From assembly GCA_018881555.1 (NCBI GenBank), contig JACAXG010000034.1, positions 633,327 to 697,326 on the forward strand: a stretch of 64,000 bases of DNA. The letters run 5' to 3'. Made by a program: the position numbers and the translations under genes. The stretch's first letter is position 1. Each line of letters begins with the position of its first letter. This document shows positions 39,888-51,600 of the stretch, piece by piece. Source of the stretch: Amblyornis subalaris (Eukaryota > Chordata > Aves > Passeriformes > Ptilonorhynchidae). The notes under the pieces were generated by a model. That model had not been told where the DNA came from and did not search any database. It saw only the letters and a program-made list of their open reading frames with translations.

Positions 39888-42800
39888 CTGCCTGGTATGA
39901 CTTTGATCTCTACACTATTCCAACTTCACAGCATTTCTTTTTGCTGTAACTTTTCGTGTCAACCCATGCTTCTTCTATAAGCTTGTCTCTGTGGAGTATA
40001 AAATATTTACTGATGAAAGAAAAGGGAAAATATTTTACCTTTAGGTCTTAGTCCACAAAGTCTCTGCAACCAAAAATAAATAAACTTGTCTGCTTTCAGC
40101 ATTAAGGAAATACGTAAATATAAACCATTCCAGAACAGAGGCCCACACACCACCAAGTTGATGCTTTCTTTGGCCATGTTTCTAAATTATTGGGAAAATG
40201 GACAAGAATTGCAAGCATACACCTGTCTTCCAACTTTTCTTGTCCTCATGAGTCAGTCTTGGTATCGGACACACTTGTTACTCAATGCTCTCTGCTGTGG
40301 CAGTACTGCAGCTCTGAGAAGGAATGTGGTACAGCCTCTGGTGATATCACTTCTTACCTTGCAAAAATACACTTCTAGTTAGTGGAAGATTGTTTTTTNC
40401 CCCCAGTAATGAAAATATGAAAATAAGGAAGGTTGATAGATTATTTCCAGAAATGCTGTATTTTGAAGACATAAAGCAAATGGAANGAATAAGAGCACTG
40501 GAATCCCAGTAGTAAATAACCTTACAGTACATGTTGTCTCTGAGTGTGCACGTTTGATTATTGCAGTCAGCTTCCCTGTAGCTTTCTGGAGCACCTAGCT
40601 GGACCCTTGGACCCATCTGGAGAAGTTAGTTGTCCATGCAGCTTTGCCAACAGCAGCAGAACACTTAGGTCAGTGTGTTCAGAAGTAGTTCTGATTCTGA
40701 GAGTCTAATACAAGCTCCTTGGGAACTTACAACCAGAAATTTTTACAGTTTTCATTGACATCAACTTGCAGTAGTATTCNATGAAGGAACTGGGGCAAGA
40801 AAAGTGATATAGAAGCAACAAAGCTTAAATGATCATCTATAACAGAGGATTTACTGAAAGGACAAACAAGAACCTGCATATGAGTCAGTAACAGGACTTT
40901 GGACTCTGATAACCTCTTTTATACTCAGTAAGAGAAGACACAATACCACTAGGATTCAAAGAGTGGTTTTTACAAAACCCACATGAGGGCTCTCTGCAGA
41001 GGTTTTTCTTGAAAACTGGGCAGGTTTACAAGGACTTTCTGCACCTAAACACATATCAAAATATAACAGAAAAGCTGTGTGGGCACTGCAGGATGCTCCT
41101 GCTAAAGGGAGCGTAGCAGGACTGAATGCTCACTTCACATGGAGTGAAGGGCAGGATGCATTAACTGTGGGCGATTCCTGCAGCCCCTAGGTCCTCTTTA
41201 TCGGTAGATCCCTGCAAGCTGGACAGTTTCCCAGGTTTCTTCACTGCTCCAGCTCTGCAATTTTTCAGTGGGACACTTCCTTTAACTATTCATAAAATTC
41301 CAAACAAGACTAAATCTTTTCTTTAATTCTCGACCTGCATTNTATTTTAACACTGCTCTTTTCCTTCACATAACTGTGGTACATACTTACCTTTATCCTC
41401 CCAAATCTACACAAACAAGGAGGAAGAAAACCCATTAAAGGGAAGGTGTGCTCCATAATTCAATTACCTGCTCACCCCCAGTGGTAGCCCTGAGGGCCAA
41501 CTCATCGTGCTGGCTTCGGCAAATCCTCCTCTTAACTGATCTCTGCAGAAAANTTCTACAATCTCGAGGAGCAGGGAGTGTGGAGGAGCAGGAGACGGGA
41601 AGCTTGGGCCCCGGGTACCCACAGCCCAGCCTGTAGCCAGTAACAGGCAGAATGCTACAGATGGAGCTATGATTTGTGAAGGACAAACCAGCAGCCTGCT
41701 GGTTGTGATTCTTGCTAATAGTCCTCAGATACGTATTTCTCCAGTTATCTGGTGAGCTCAAAGGTAGGTGTTAGCACAGGAAGACGGAATTTTAAACAAG
41801 CTTAGCTGTCTGTCATTCCAGGAGAGAAAAGGATTACTATAAGAGCTCCACATGCTCAGTGTGTTCCTGCAGTGTTTAGAAATACTCAGTATTTGGTGTG
41901 AAGCAGAATGTCTTAATACATTGCAACAAAACTTCATTTGGAGAGTGACTCTTAGCTTTGAAAAGAAGGTACTTTCTGACAAAAAGTATGACTTTGATTA
42001 CTATAAAAATCACTGCCAAACTTCCCTTCTATTTTTTTCCACTTAGCTAATCTAGCTACACGTGTCTGCAATCCCAAAATACAAACACTTTTTGTCTTTT
42101 CAGGTGCTCATGATGGACAATGTCGTGGTAGTGGAGTATGTGTCTCTCACCCTTGTGTAAGAGGCATAAGGCTGGGCACAATCCCATGCTTTCTGCTACA
42201 AATAGTACATTGTTTGGGTTGGGAAAACAAAGGTGTCTTGATGTGATATGCTGTGATGTCATTTTGCTGTGTGCTGCTGGATCGCGTGGTTCAGGCACAC
42301 CATTTTCTGTACTCCAGGGGTGGTGAAAATCAGCCTGGAGGAAACCAAGCCATGGATAGAGGCACTATTTCAAGGCATGCTGTGGACTGTGCCATAGGAA
42401 TAAAGAAAAAGCACTTCCATATTATTTACTCTATTTCTGTAGGGCAAGAGTGGCTTCTGTGCTTTCTGGGAGAAGGTGCTACTTTGCATAGCCTGTGTCT
42501 GAATCTTATAGTGAGGTTTAATAGCACTTTTGTTTTGTCTGAACTAGAGAACTTTGCTATTTTGGGGGGATTTGGTACATGTGAAAAGTTTAATTTATTT
42601 TTAATAGGTATTGTTTTAATTGGGTAACATGATCATATGAAAATCCCTGAATTTACTTTCTAGACACTCCTGTTAGCATTTGGTCGGGCAAACCCAAAAC
42701 CAACTGCTGCATTCCTCCCAGGAAAACACTGATCAAGAGCATCTAATGTGCTCTTTGAAGGTTTGCTTCTTGCATCGGATTTTCACACAGACAAACTCAC

Positions 42801-45800
42801 TTCGTGCAACACACTAACCTCTCTGCTTAATTTGACTGTGAAAGTTAAAATAGGCAGGTTATATAATGATGTTTATCTTTACATCAGGAAGTCAACTAAG
42901 AAGCTGTTAAGCTGATATTATATAACACAGCCCTGATTATAGAAAGTGTGGAGGAAGATGATCTAGGTTGATGCATGTCATATTGGCAGTAATTGTTAAA
43001 GATTATAATTAATATTGTTTTGTATGCTTTTGTTTTTGAGGTTTTGCAGCCTTCCAGATGATGTTGGAGCATTAGCAGCCAGGCACTGAATTTTAATTGT
43101 TTATAAAAATTCTAATTGCACTCTTCTGTACATTAGGTACATACATTTAAATAAAACATTCTAAATAATGAAATAGAAGTCACACATTTCCTATAATGCT
43201 CTAGTTCCTGGGGTTGCTGGAATAATAGAACTCTTTTTTTTGGATAGTGAATTATCCCAAACCCAACAGATAAACATTATTACAAGAGCAAAAGAAAGAT
43301 GAGATTACTTTACACACATGGCATACAATCCCTAATTGAACAAGAGCTCAAACAACCTCAGCGTACACAAACTGCACAATCATGGGGAAAAAAATTGCTT
43401 TTTTAGACAAAAAGAAGTCCAGTTTTCTCTTACTCTCCCTGTACACAGGAACATGTTCATCTACTCAGCTGGACTCTCTAACGCTAAGAATAAAGGCATC
43501 CTTGTATTCTGATGGAGATCGAGTTAACCTAAGACAAGTTTCAGTTATGAGGACAAACTGGATATAGAGTTCACGAATGAAAATTATGAAGATTGTATTA
43601 CTGGGGAAACTGTCTTCTCTGTATAAAAAAGATTAAAATTAAATAAGCAGAGATGTGTAAAGGGATCCCATAAGAATTCCATTGAGTGAATTTGCTGAAC
43701 TTTGATTTTACAACTGAAGATCAGATCCTTCCCTGTGTAATAGGCAGCAATTTATTTTACCCACAAGANTGAAGATGATAGACAAAAGTGAGCTGGTATT
43801 TCAACTCTTAACAGTATCTATGACAGGCACGTGATTCATTGGGTTGTGTGACACAGTAACTGCACACTTTATTGAAAAGAGTAGCTTTGATCTTCAGTAG
43901 CCTCATGAAAATTTGCTATATACAGCAGCTTTTGAAGACCCCCCGCCCACATGCTATCATTCCATATTTTCATTCAAGTAGAATACTTCTACAAGAAGTT
44001 GTTTGCATCTCTTATAACGCACAAAATTACAGATGATAAAGAAAAGGTGCTCTCCTGAAAAGACAGCTCCTGGAAGGTAAGGCTGTGGCACACGATCCAA
44101 TCTTATCAGACATCAGCGAATCCAAAGGAGTGGAGGCATAATGAACAAGCCAACTTCACTCAGGCTTCATTCCCTATTAGACAGGGGAAATGAGGCTTCA
44201 TTAGTTTCATTGCTTCCCCAGTTAGCTGTGAAGCATTGCATTGAGTTTGCAGGGGAAGCAAAGTGAAAGCTGTTCTGCAGCTGTCAGAGATCCTTTCATG
44301 AGCAACAACTCCCAGTTCTGAATGAATAAGGGCAATCATCTGCTCTGTGTACTATATGGTGCCTGCTAATACTATATGGTGATATTGGACATTAAATGTG
44401 ACAAAATTAAGACAGGATCCATTTTATTGTTCTTTTGTTTTCTTTCATTAGTAAGCCCAATAAAAAAAAAGTCTCAAGTTTTACATGGTATTCTTCAACA
44501 GTCAGCATTTCTTTTTACTAAAACTAATATTATAATGTTCTAGAAATATTCCACCTTATGTCCATGTCCAACTTGAAATATGAACACATNTACCTGTATT
44601 TATTTAATCTACCCCACCTTCTGCTGTAACAGAGTTTGTCTCAGCTTGTTACCACTGTATTTTCTTAGCCACAGTAGTAACTATAAGCTATAGCAATGTG
44701 GTGATGATGTCTGCTGTCCTTTTTTTTCCTTGGTGTTCAAATGGTTGTTGCCGTGTTGATTGTCATTATGTGTGGATCTAGGGAATGTTTCTTGAGGTCT
44801 CCTGTTCTCTGTTCATTATACCTCTCCAGTTACTGGTGGGACACCAGTTGCAACACATCTACTCCTATTGCCAGTTTGAGAAGTCTACATTGTTGTCAAC
44901 TGCCTGCAGTGGGACTTAAGGGATTCACCAGGTAGCTGGCATGAAGTCAAACCCCTCCATGTCATGTTGCCCTGCCTGTGGCCAAAGTGTGACTGCTACG
45001 AAACATAAGAAGCCTGACAGCATTTTTGTTCCCTGTGGTGTAGTGCCAGCCGAGCAGGTGATGTTTCTAGAGCAGAAAGAGCCATTTTTAAAGTGCTAGC
45101 TGGATTGCCTCGAGGAGTAGAGGCTGGTGTAGGATCAGGTACAAATCTGTGGCAAGGCTCACTACTATGATCACTTCCAGAGCAGGCGGCTGCCAACAAG
45201 CTCTGGCATAGTTTCTCAAAGTGGGAAAGCCTTGTGTCTATTTCACTACAGGTTTATAAGACTGGCTTTATTAGCCTCTCACACAGGGCTGCTTTTTCCC
45301 ATCTACAAATGGCATGGGCTAGCATCAGGAGGCTGTTACAGAAGATTTTCCAGGCAACATGCTTGTGCTGTGCTGGCCTCCTTGCTGCCAAAAGCTGCGT
45401 GCTCCTGTATCACACATCCCCCCTAAGCACCATGTCCTCAACAGGCAGAGCACTACGTGTGCTGTAGCAAGCTGCCCGTCCCTGCCAGAGGTCGGTCCCA
45501 GGCAAAACATCCCAGACACGCTCCTGGCAGCAGTTGCAAAAGAAGGGATTTTAACGGGGAAATCTGAGGGCAGGGAGAGGGGCCCATCGGCCAAATCCTC
45601 AGACGCTTCTGGGGCCAAGAGGACTACAATGGCAACAGGCTGCTGCTTCGTGTCGTTGTCCTGGAGTTCCTGTGCCAAGGGTCATTCTGGAGCACAGCCA
45701 GGGCATGTTGAGCACAGCATAATGCTGACTTCTATACTGACCACACCAGCCACAATTTAGCACAAGCTTTTCTGTATGCTGCCTGTAATGGTTTGATTTA

Positions 45801-47929
45801 AATGATATTGCTAAAGTTGTTGCGCCAATGATGCTCTGGTTCGTACTCAGTTTTCCCCTTCTCCAAGGGCACTACACAGTTTCCTGAAAGCCAGAGCCTG
45901 AAAAAGATGATGTGTAATGCGGGACAGTTTTCCAACACCAACCCTTGCTGCAATGTTGCTAGTAAAAATATTGCCATTCATGGGGTATTTTCTATATGTG
46001 CTGGAATTTCAAACCAACTTTTCACACTGAAGCTTAATGCTGTGCTTTCTGGTTCAACTGATTTCAATCAGCAAATANACTCCTAGAATTGAAACAGAAG
46101 TGCCGGGAACCAACTCTGCTCTCCAAGGTACAATAAGGCTCACCTAATTGCTTCCTGACTTGCTGATCCATCATCCTGACCCCCTCTTTGATGTTTCCTT
46201 TTTTTTTTTTTTTTNNCCCCGGAGCATTAGTAACAAGTGAGAAATGCTGTCTCAGGGTGTTATATATGGGATTATTTCTCTATCCCCAGCACAGTGACCG
46301 TATGTAATGGGATTATCTCTTCTTTAAAATAAAAAAGACTTGGAAACATCAAATCCTGTGTATGAAAAAGTAGTTTCTTTATGGTGGTTCCTTTAATTGT
46401 AAAAAATTTCTTTTTTTTGCTTTGTAATAATACATTTTTTTCAGTCAGCAAAACCAACCTAAATTCTGCAGATGTCTCCTTTCTGCCAGCTAAATTTAGG
46501 CTGTTCTTCTTCTTCTGTATATATATTCCTCTAACATCAAGAGGGCTATTACCCCTTTGGAGTACATTTATTGCTGTCGTAAACACTGAAAACTGATGAA
46601 GGCAGATGATGGAGGCTCCTGCCAATGTTCCTTCTCAGCCTGCTTTTATTTCAAAATACCCAAACTGGTACCAGTTGGTGCCAAAACCCTTAGATATGAA
46701 AATACAACTAGAAAGGAAGAAAATGGGCAATGTGTGTCAATTAGCACTAAATGTAGGTTCTACTTTCTTCAATGAGATGTGTGAACGCTTTCACAGTACG
46801 TAGCTGTGGGAGGAGGAGAAACTCCTGGCACAAATCAAAGAACAAAACATAGGAGTATTGGGGAGGGAGAAGAGAGAGGCCTTTTCTAGATCTGGGTTAG
46901 ATTTGTCACAGTGTAAGTTTCCTTTAAGGTTAGATCTTTGCCAGAGAGAAATCTAGTTCTGATTTTTAGACTTGAAATATGCAAGAGTTGCCCAGGAGAT
47001 TCTTTTTAGGTTCTTTGGATAAGCTCTTGAACATTCTCAGTTGTGCTTAAATCTAAAAAGTGTAAATGGAGATGCAAACTTGTATCCCAAAAAAAANCAC
47101 ATCAGTAGTATTTGCTTTGAACTTTCAAGTCTCTTTCTGCCTCTCATATGTGCATACATACAGGGTTTGAAGTGTATCAGATCAGAGGCTCTGGTTGATT
47201 TTCCATCTGATTGAGAAATAAATTAACATTCCCTCTCAGTACAAGAGTTACCCCTAAATTCATCAGGTTTAATATACATTTCCCTTTAAAGGGTGTATAC
47301 AATATGCTGCAAAGACCATTTAGCTCACACGTTTCTATCCGAGTCACCCATTTCTATGCTCTGTCACCTCTTTGCTATCTTGAAAAAAAGCAAGCTGTTT
47401 GTTTTGCCTTTGAAGGCAACTCTTTAACATGTCCGTGCCAGTTTCGAGAAAGTAACTTTCATGATTCTGACCGGTCCCTGATGTCAGCCTATACAGCCCA
47501 TTTCTTAAACTTTCCAATAAAGCAAGGCTTTTCATGCTTTCTCCCATGATGTCCTTATGCTAACCTTACTTCCTCTGTTAACTGCAGCAAAGCTATTTCT
47601 TTATCCTACTTCAAGTAAGTCCTTCTTCCTCATCCTATTCTTGACCCGGATGACTGAAGGAAAAAAAAAAGCAACAGGTGGATGCCAATGCTCGGTGTAT
47701 TGGTTACTGTGTAGGCCGGCAAGGTCTGTGAGGTGTCTGTGTCCTGCTGCCTGTCCCTTGACCTCCTGCCACGTAACGCGGCTCTGGGCTTCCCGCAGCC
47801 AGGCACGGCTCCACCTGCGCCTTTCCACAGCAGGAGCTGCTCCGAGCCTGGCACTCCCACGGCCCCAACACAGTCATTGGGTCCGGTTTTGCCCATAAAC
47901 TCCCGCAGTGAAAGAAGGACAAACGATAC
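39888..47929. other. Upstream intergenic region, part 3
   Basis: AT-rich DNA leads up to the DLG1 CpG island. It contains poly-T runs, including the one with two ambiguous bases at 46,215. The TAATTA-rich segment at 42,840-43,200 resembles conserved noncoding sequence in texture only. No gene is supported. Confidence 0.6.
46199..46216 (+). repeat. Poly-T run ending in two ambiguous bases
   Basis: Sixteen consecutive T are followed by NN at 46215-46216 and then CCCCGG. The adjacent ambiguous pair suggests sequencing or assembly uncertainty at the homopolymer. It could be an old retrotransposed A-tail on the minus strand, but no element body is recognisable beside it. Confidence 0.7.
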
Positions 47930-48033
47930 CGCAGGTACCGGGCGCACACCTGGAGCCGTCCCGCCCTCCCGCAGCACACGCCGGGCACCACCAGCGGCGC
48001 GCCCGGGACGCTCAGGGCGGGTTTCGCCGGGGG

Positions 48034-48068
48034 CCCGTTCCCGTTCCCACTCCCGTCCCCGTCCCGCC
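48034..48068 (+). repeat. CCCGTT/CCCGTC minirepeat
   Basis: A short degenerate hexamer array (CCCGTT, CCCGTT, CCCACT, CCCGTC, CCCGTC) lies at the upstream edge of the CpG island. Confidence 0.5.
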
Positions 48069-48113
48069 GGTGCCCGGCGGCGGCTGCGGGCGGCCCGCAG
48101 GGCCGGGCGGGCT

Positions 48114-48130
48114 GGGGCGGGGCGGGGCGG
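48114..48130 (+). promoter_or_regulatory. Tandem GC boxes (SP/KLF sites)
   Basis: Three overlapping GGGGCGG units in a row (GGGGCGGGGCGGGGCGG) lie about 150 bp upstream of the YY1-type element. With the neighbouring GGGCGGGCT they also satisfy a G-quadruplex pattern on the plus strand. Binding by Sp1/KLF proteins is inferred from the motif. Confidence 0.7.
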
Positions 48131-48207
48131 CCCCTTTAAGGCGGGGGAGCGCTCACCTGCCTCCTCCCCCGCCCGCCGCCAAGGTACCGGCCCCGCGCCG
48201 GGCCCTG

Positions 48208-48236
48208 ATTGGGCGCCCGCCGGGCCCGGTCACGTG
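48208..48236 (+). promoter_or_regulatory. Reversed CCAAT box and CACGTG E-box
   Basis: ATTGG at 48208-48212 (CCAAT on the minus strand, NF-Y type) is followed by GTCACGTG with the palindromic E-box CACGTG at 48231-48236 (USF/MYC/TFE type). The spacing and position just upstream of the inferred start region fit promoter elements. Occupancy is inferred. Confidence 0.6.
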
Positions 48237-48264
48237 GGGGGGGCGCGCTCCCCACAGCCTCCAG

Positions 48265-48278
48265 GCCGCCATTTTGGC
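48265..48278 (+). promoter_or_regulatory. YY1-type core promoter element
   Basis: GCCGCCATTTTGGC contains the YY1 consensus in the orientation often found near start sites of TATA-less promoters. It suggests transcription of DLG1 begins close to or shortly after it, giving a first exon of roughly 350 nt before the ATG. Confidence 0.6.
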
Positions 48279-48389
48279 TGGAAAGTTTGGAATTTCCGAG
48301 CAGTGCGGGTGGGAGGCGGCGGGAGCGCCCTAGCCCTGTCCGTCCCGGCCCCGGCCCGCCGCGCCGCTCGCACCGCGCTGTCCCGCCAA

Positions 48390-48417
48390 GCCCGGCCCGG
48401 CCCGGCTCGGCCCGGCT
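48390..48417 (+). repeat. CCCGG minirepeat in the inferred 5' UTR
   Basis: About five imperfect copies of a CCCGG pentamer occur in tandem, interrupted once by CTCGG. It lies in the predicted 5' untranslated part of DLG1 exon 1 and may be length-variable. Confidence 0.6.
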
Positions 48418-48631
48418 TGCCCCGCGTCGCGCCGAGGCGCCGCGGCGGCGCCGGCGGGAGCCCCGCGCGGAGCCGCTCGCTCGCCGGGCGGCGGGGTCGG
48501 TCAGGCGGGGCGGCCGCCGCCCCCCCGCGCCCGGCCGGCAGGGGGCGCCGCCCCCCGCGCCGCCCCGGGCCGCGCTCGGAGTTCGCGCGGCGGAGCCCCG
48601 GGGCAGCCCCGGGCGGGGGGCGCGGGGCGCG

Positions 48632-48650
48632 ATGCCCGTCAGGAAACAAG
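48632..48650 (+). CDS. DLG1: DLG1 coding exon 1 (start codon, MPVRKQ)
   Basis: This exon holds six codons plus the first base of the seventh: ATG CCC GTC AGG AAA CAA G. It is followed by the donor GTGAGC at 48651, so the exon ends in phase 1. The start context is GCG-ATG-C, a purine at -3 but C at +4, so moderate. The exon lies inside the CpG island and its untranslated part extends upstream to an unmapped start site, probably about 48,280-48,400. In the DLG1 family this short cap precedes the L27 domain. An alternative first exon with a palmitoylated cysteine pair replaces it in other isoforms and is not seen in this window. Confidence 0.93.
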
Positions 48651-51600
48651 GTGAGCCCGCACGCCCGGGGCCGCGGCCGCCGGAGCCGCCGGCTGACAGC
48701 TGCTGCCGCGGCGGGACGGGCGGGGGGGGCGGCTGGCGGGAGCCGCCGCGGTGCGGGCGGTGCGAGCCCGACGAGGGCATCGTCCCGCCCGCGGCTCTCC
48801 CGGCTGCGAACAAAGGAGCTGCCGCGCTGGGCTGGGGCGGTCCCGGCCGCGGGGGCTTGTTGCATCTCCGGTGCTCCTGCCCCGTGCGCCCCGGTCAGCG
48901 CTCTGTCTGGTCTCCGCTTGCAGATACCCAGCGAGCCCTGCGCCTCCTGGAGGAATACCGCTCCAAGCTGAGCCAGGCGGAGGACCGGCAGCTGCGGAAC
49001 TCCATCGAGCGTGTCATCAGCATCTTCCAAAGTAACCTTTTCCAGGCGCTGATAGGTAAAGGTTTAGTTCTTTCAGTTTGTGCACAAGCCGGTCGGTTCT
49101 TGCTGATGCTGTCACTTGTGGTATTAAAGAGCAAAAGGTATTTTACCCCTAAGTTAGAAGCCATGTGCTTCTTGGCGTTGCGTTTTTGTTTTGCATAGTA
49201 ACACACGTGTTGTTACAGATCAACAGTTCACTTGTTACATATACTTTCTTTATTTAAGGCATTTAGCTCGTCCAAAGTGCTTAAAACTGTGGAGCAGTTT
49301 TAAATTCTGTGACATGTTATCCTAGATTTCCTTAGATTGTTTTTCCATGCATCTTTGTTCACCTGATAGATTTCTAAGGAGGGTGGTGTTTTTTTTTTTG
49401 GTCCGCATGTAAGAGGCTAGTGAATGAATTGAAATGTTTTTAATCTAAGGAATCAGACAGTTCCCTCTGAAGAGTCTCTAAAAACATCACGAAGTGTATA
49501 ACCGAAGTGCAAATTTTACTTAAAGTAAGTAAGAAGAAACCTCTAATGCTTCAGGGAGTACTAGAGTGATCTCTTCTCCTTTGTTGCATATTAAAGTGTA
49601 GGGAAAGCTCTACTAATTCTCAGTTTACTGTCCTTATAGTGTTTGACTTAAAATATTCCCATAAGTTCTTAGAAGCACTTGCATGTAATTTTGAATTTCC
49701 TGCTTGTCTGTTTGGAAAAAATTTGAGCATAAATAGAACTTGCAGAATCCTGTCTTTATTTGGAAACTTCTGCAGGGGAGCAGTGAGAAGTGGTTTATTC
49801 TTGATTGATTGTCACTATCTTTATGACAGCTAATGTTAGTTTACCCTCAAGAATAAAATTTGTTCTGCATCCTTGTCTTTTAACAGTAACCAGTGTCTGA
49901 ATTGTACTAATGACAAACATTGTAGCTGTATTTGTTGCTTGACTTACTACATGGTTGCTGTCCTTGGGGTGCACATCTTCCCTTTGCAGTGCTGCAGCTT
50001 CTTTGAATCCATGTTGTGGTGAAAACACAGGGACAGGCAAAATGTAAACATGCATTGCTGCATGTGGAATGTTTTCTTCTGGAATATTTATTTCATCTTG
50101 TGTAGGTTTTCAGAAGACATCAATTGTGCTGGGCTTTTTTCTTATCATGTAAGTTCATGAAGGGTAGTTGTGAAAATAGGTCAGTTACAAGAACCTTTTC
50201 CGTATAGGAACTCTGCATTTCTTTTCAATGCACAGTAGATACTAATCAACTCCATGATGAAGAGCTAGACATAATCTTTGTGGGGCACGTGTGAACAGGA
50301 TTCACTCATTGGCAGATCAGACTGTCGAAGCCTTGTGTCAGATGCTTAATGTACAGCATTTGCACTTTTTACTTTCACCCATCAAATGTCACTGTTGACT
50401 GCCATTTTTCTGTTTCTGGGTTTGTGTATGTGTGTGCTCTTCTTATTTTAAACTCTTGAAGGTCCATGCAGTATTCTGTTTTCTCCCCTTCAATTGAAGA
50501 AGATACCAATCTATTAGCCTTCAATATTCAAACCTGCAAGATGCAGTTTCTTCTCATATCCACATACGAATTTTCATTGTTTATAACTCTACGCCTACCT
50601 AGTAGTAAACTTGAAAACAGCAGGCAGCCTCCTGTCTGCTGGCTTTGTTCTGCAAGAGCAGAAAACAGGAATGTGTTGGTGCCTGGGTGGGCTATGTGGC
50701 CTGTGTTCTGGACTTGTAAGAAGATGTACATTGCAACCACAGGACCGTGGTTCTTGTTGAGTTCAGTTCATCTGTGTGTGCACAGTAGGTGCTTTTTGGG
50801 CATGTTGCAGTAACTTTGTATTTCTTGGGTCCCTGTATAATTGTTTATTTGATTGCATACATGTGTTCCCAAACCATCTGGCAGAAGGTACTTTCCAAGC
50901 AATTTATGCTGTCAACTTGGGTCTTTCTCCTTTAACCTGCTCCTTTCTGCAGAAATACGTCAGGGGAGTTCTTGTTCCTGGCAGGCTGCTCCTGGCTATT
51001 GTTTTCATGAAAACACCTTATTTATGGTGTGGCTACTGCATGATGGGGCCAAAGAGTGGGGAGACTCCCTGGAAAACATGTTATCTAGAGGATGGCTGCA
51101 GTTACTGGGAAGGCCTTGAGCCTGCTCCTGCTTGTCTTGTTTCCATGAAGATCTGGGAGCAGGCTGGATGAAGTATTCAGTTGTGCTGTGGGTTAGACTT
51201 ACCTGGAATACTCCATTGCTCATTGCTTTATGGCTGAATTATAAGTGTGCCTTTAATAGAAGTTGTGATGTGTTCCAACTGAAATATCCAGTGCTGTTCT
51301 GACAGCANGTTTCAGGCTCAGCTATACTGAGTTACTTCTCTTATAGATACTTCCAGAAAGTGTGCTACTTTTAGTTTCTGAGGGGTTTTTTGTGGTTTTT
51401 TTTTTTTTGATAAAACAATACTAAAAAAATCCCCACCAAACTTCATCCATTTATTTTCTGCTTTTTCTGCCAAGTTACTGTACTATATCCAAGACCTGCG
51501 TATCCATAGTAGGTAGATTTGTGAAGGTTGTAGTCAGGATCCGCTGTCAACTTCATGTATCTTTTTTAGTGTAATTTTTGACTTGGCAATCAAATGCTGT

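Larger units (their letters stand above)
47930..48960 (+). promoter_or_regulatory. DLG1: CpG-island promoter of DLG1
   Basis: About 1 kb of extreme GC and CpG density is set in AT-rich flanks and covers the inferred promoter, the 5' untranslated region, exon 1, intron 1 and exon 2. There is no TATA box in a convincing position. Visible elements include tandem GC boxes, a reversed CCAAT box, a palindromic E-box and a YY1-type element, all within 48,114-48,278. This is the usual architecture of a broadly expressed vertebrate gene. The island's many long frames on both strands are composition artefacts. Confidence 0.9.

Noticed and set aside
1..47929. Search for BDH1 exons, the expected upstream neighbour
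   Set aside because: No short-chain dehydrogenase motifs such as the NNAG or YxxxK regions were found on the plus or minus strand by eye.
47733..48971. 412-codon plus-strand frame over the promoter and first exons
   Set aside because: It is out of frame with DLG1 and consists of Arg/Pro/Ala/Gly-rich sequence typical of CpG-island DNA. No domain is recognisable.
48136..49030. Long minus-strand frames (225 and 266 codons) antisense to DLG1 exons 1-2
   Set aside because: Composition shadows of the CpG island; the peptide is low-complexity and overlaps conserved coding sequence on the other strand.
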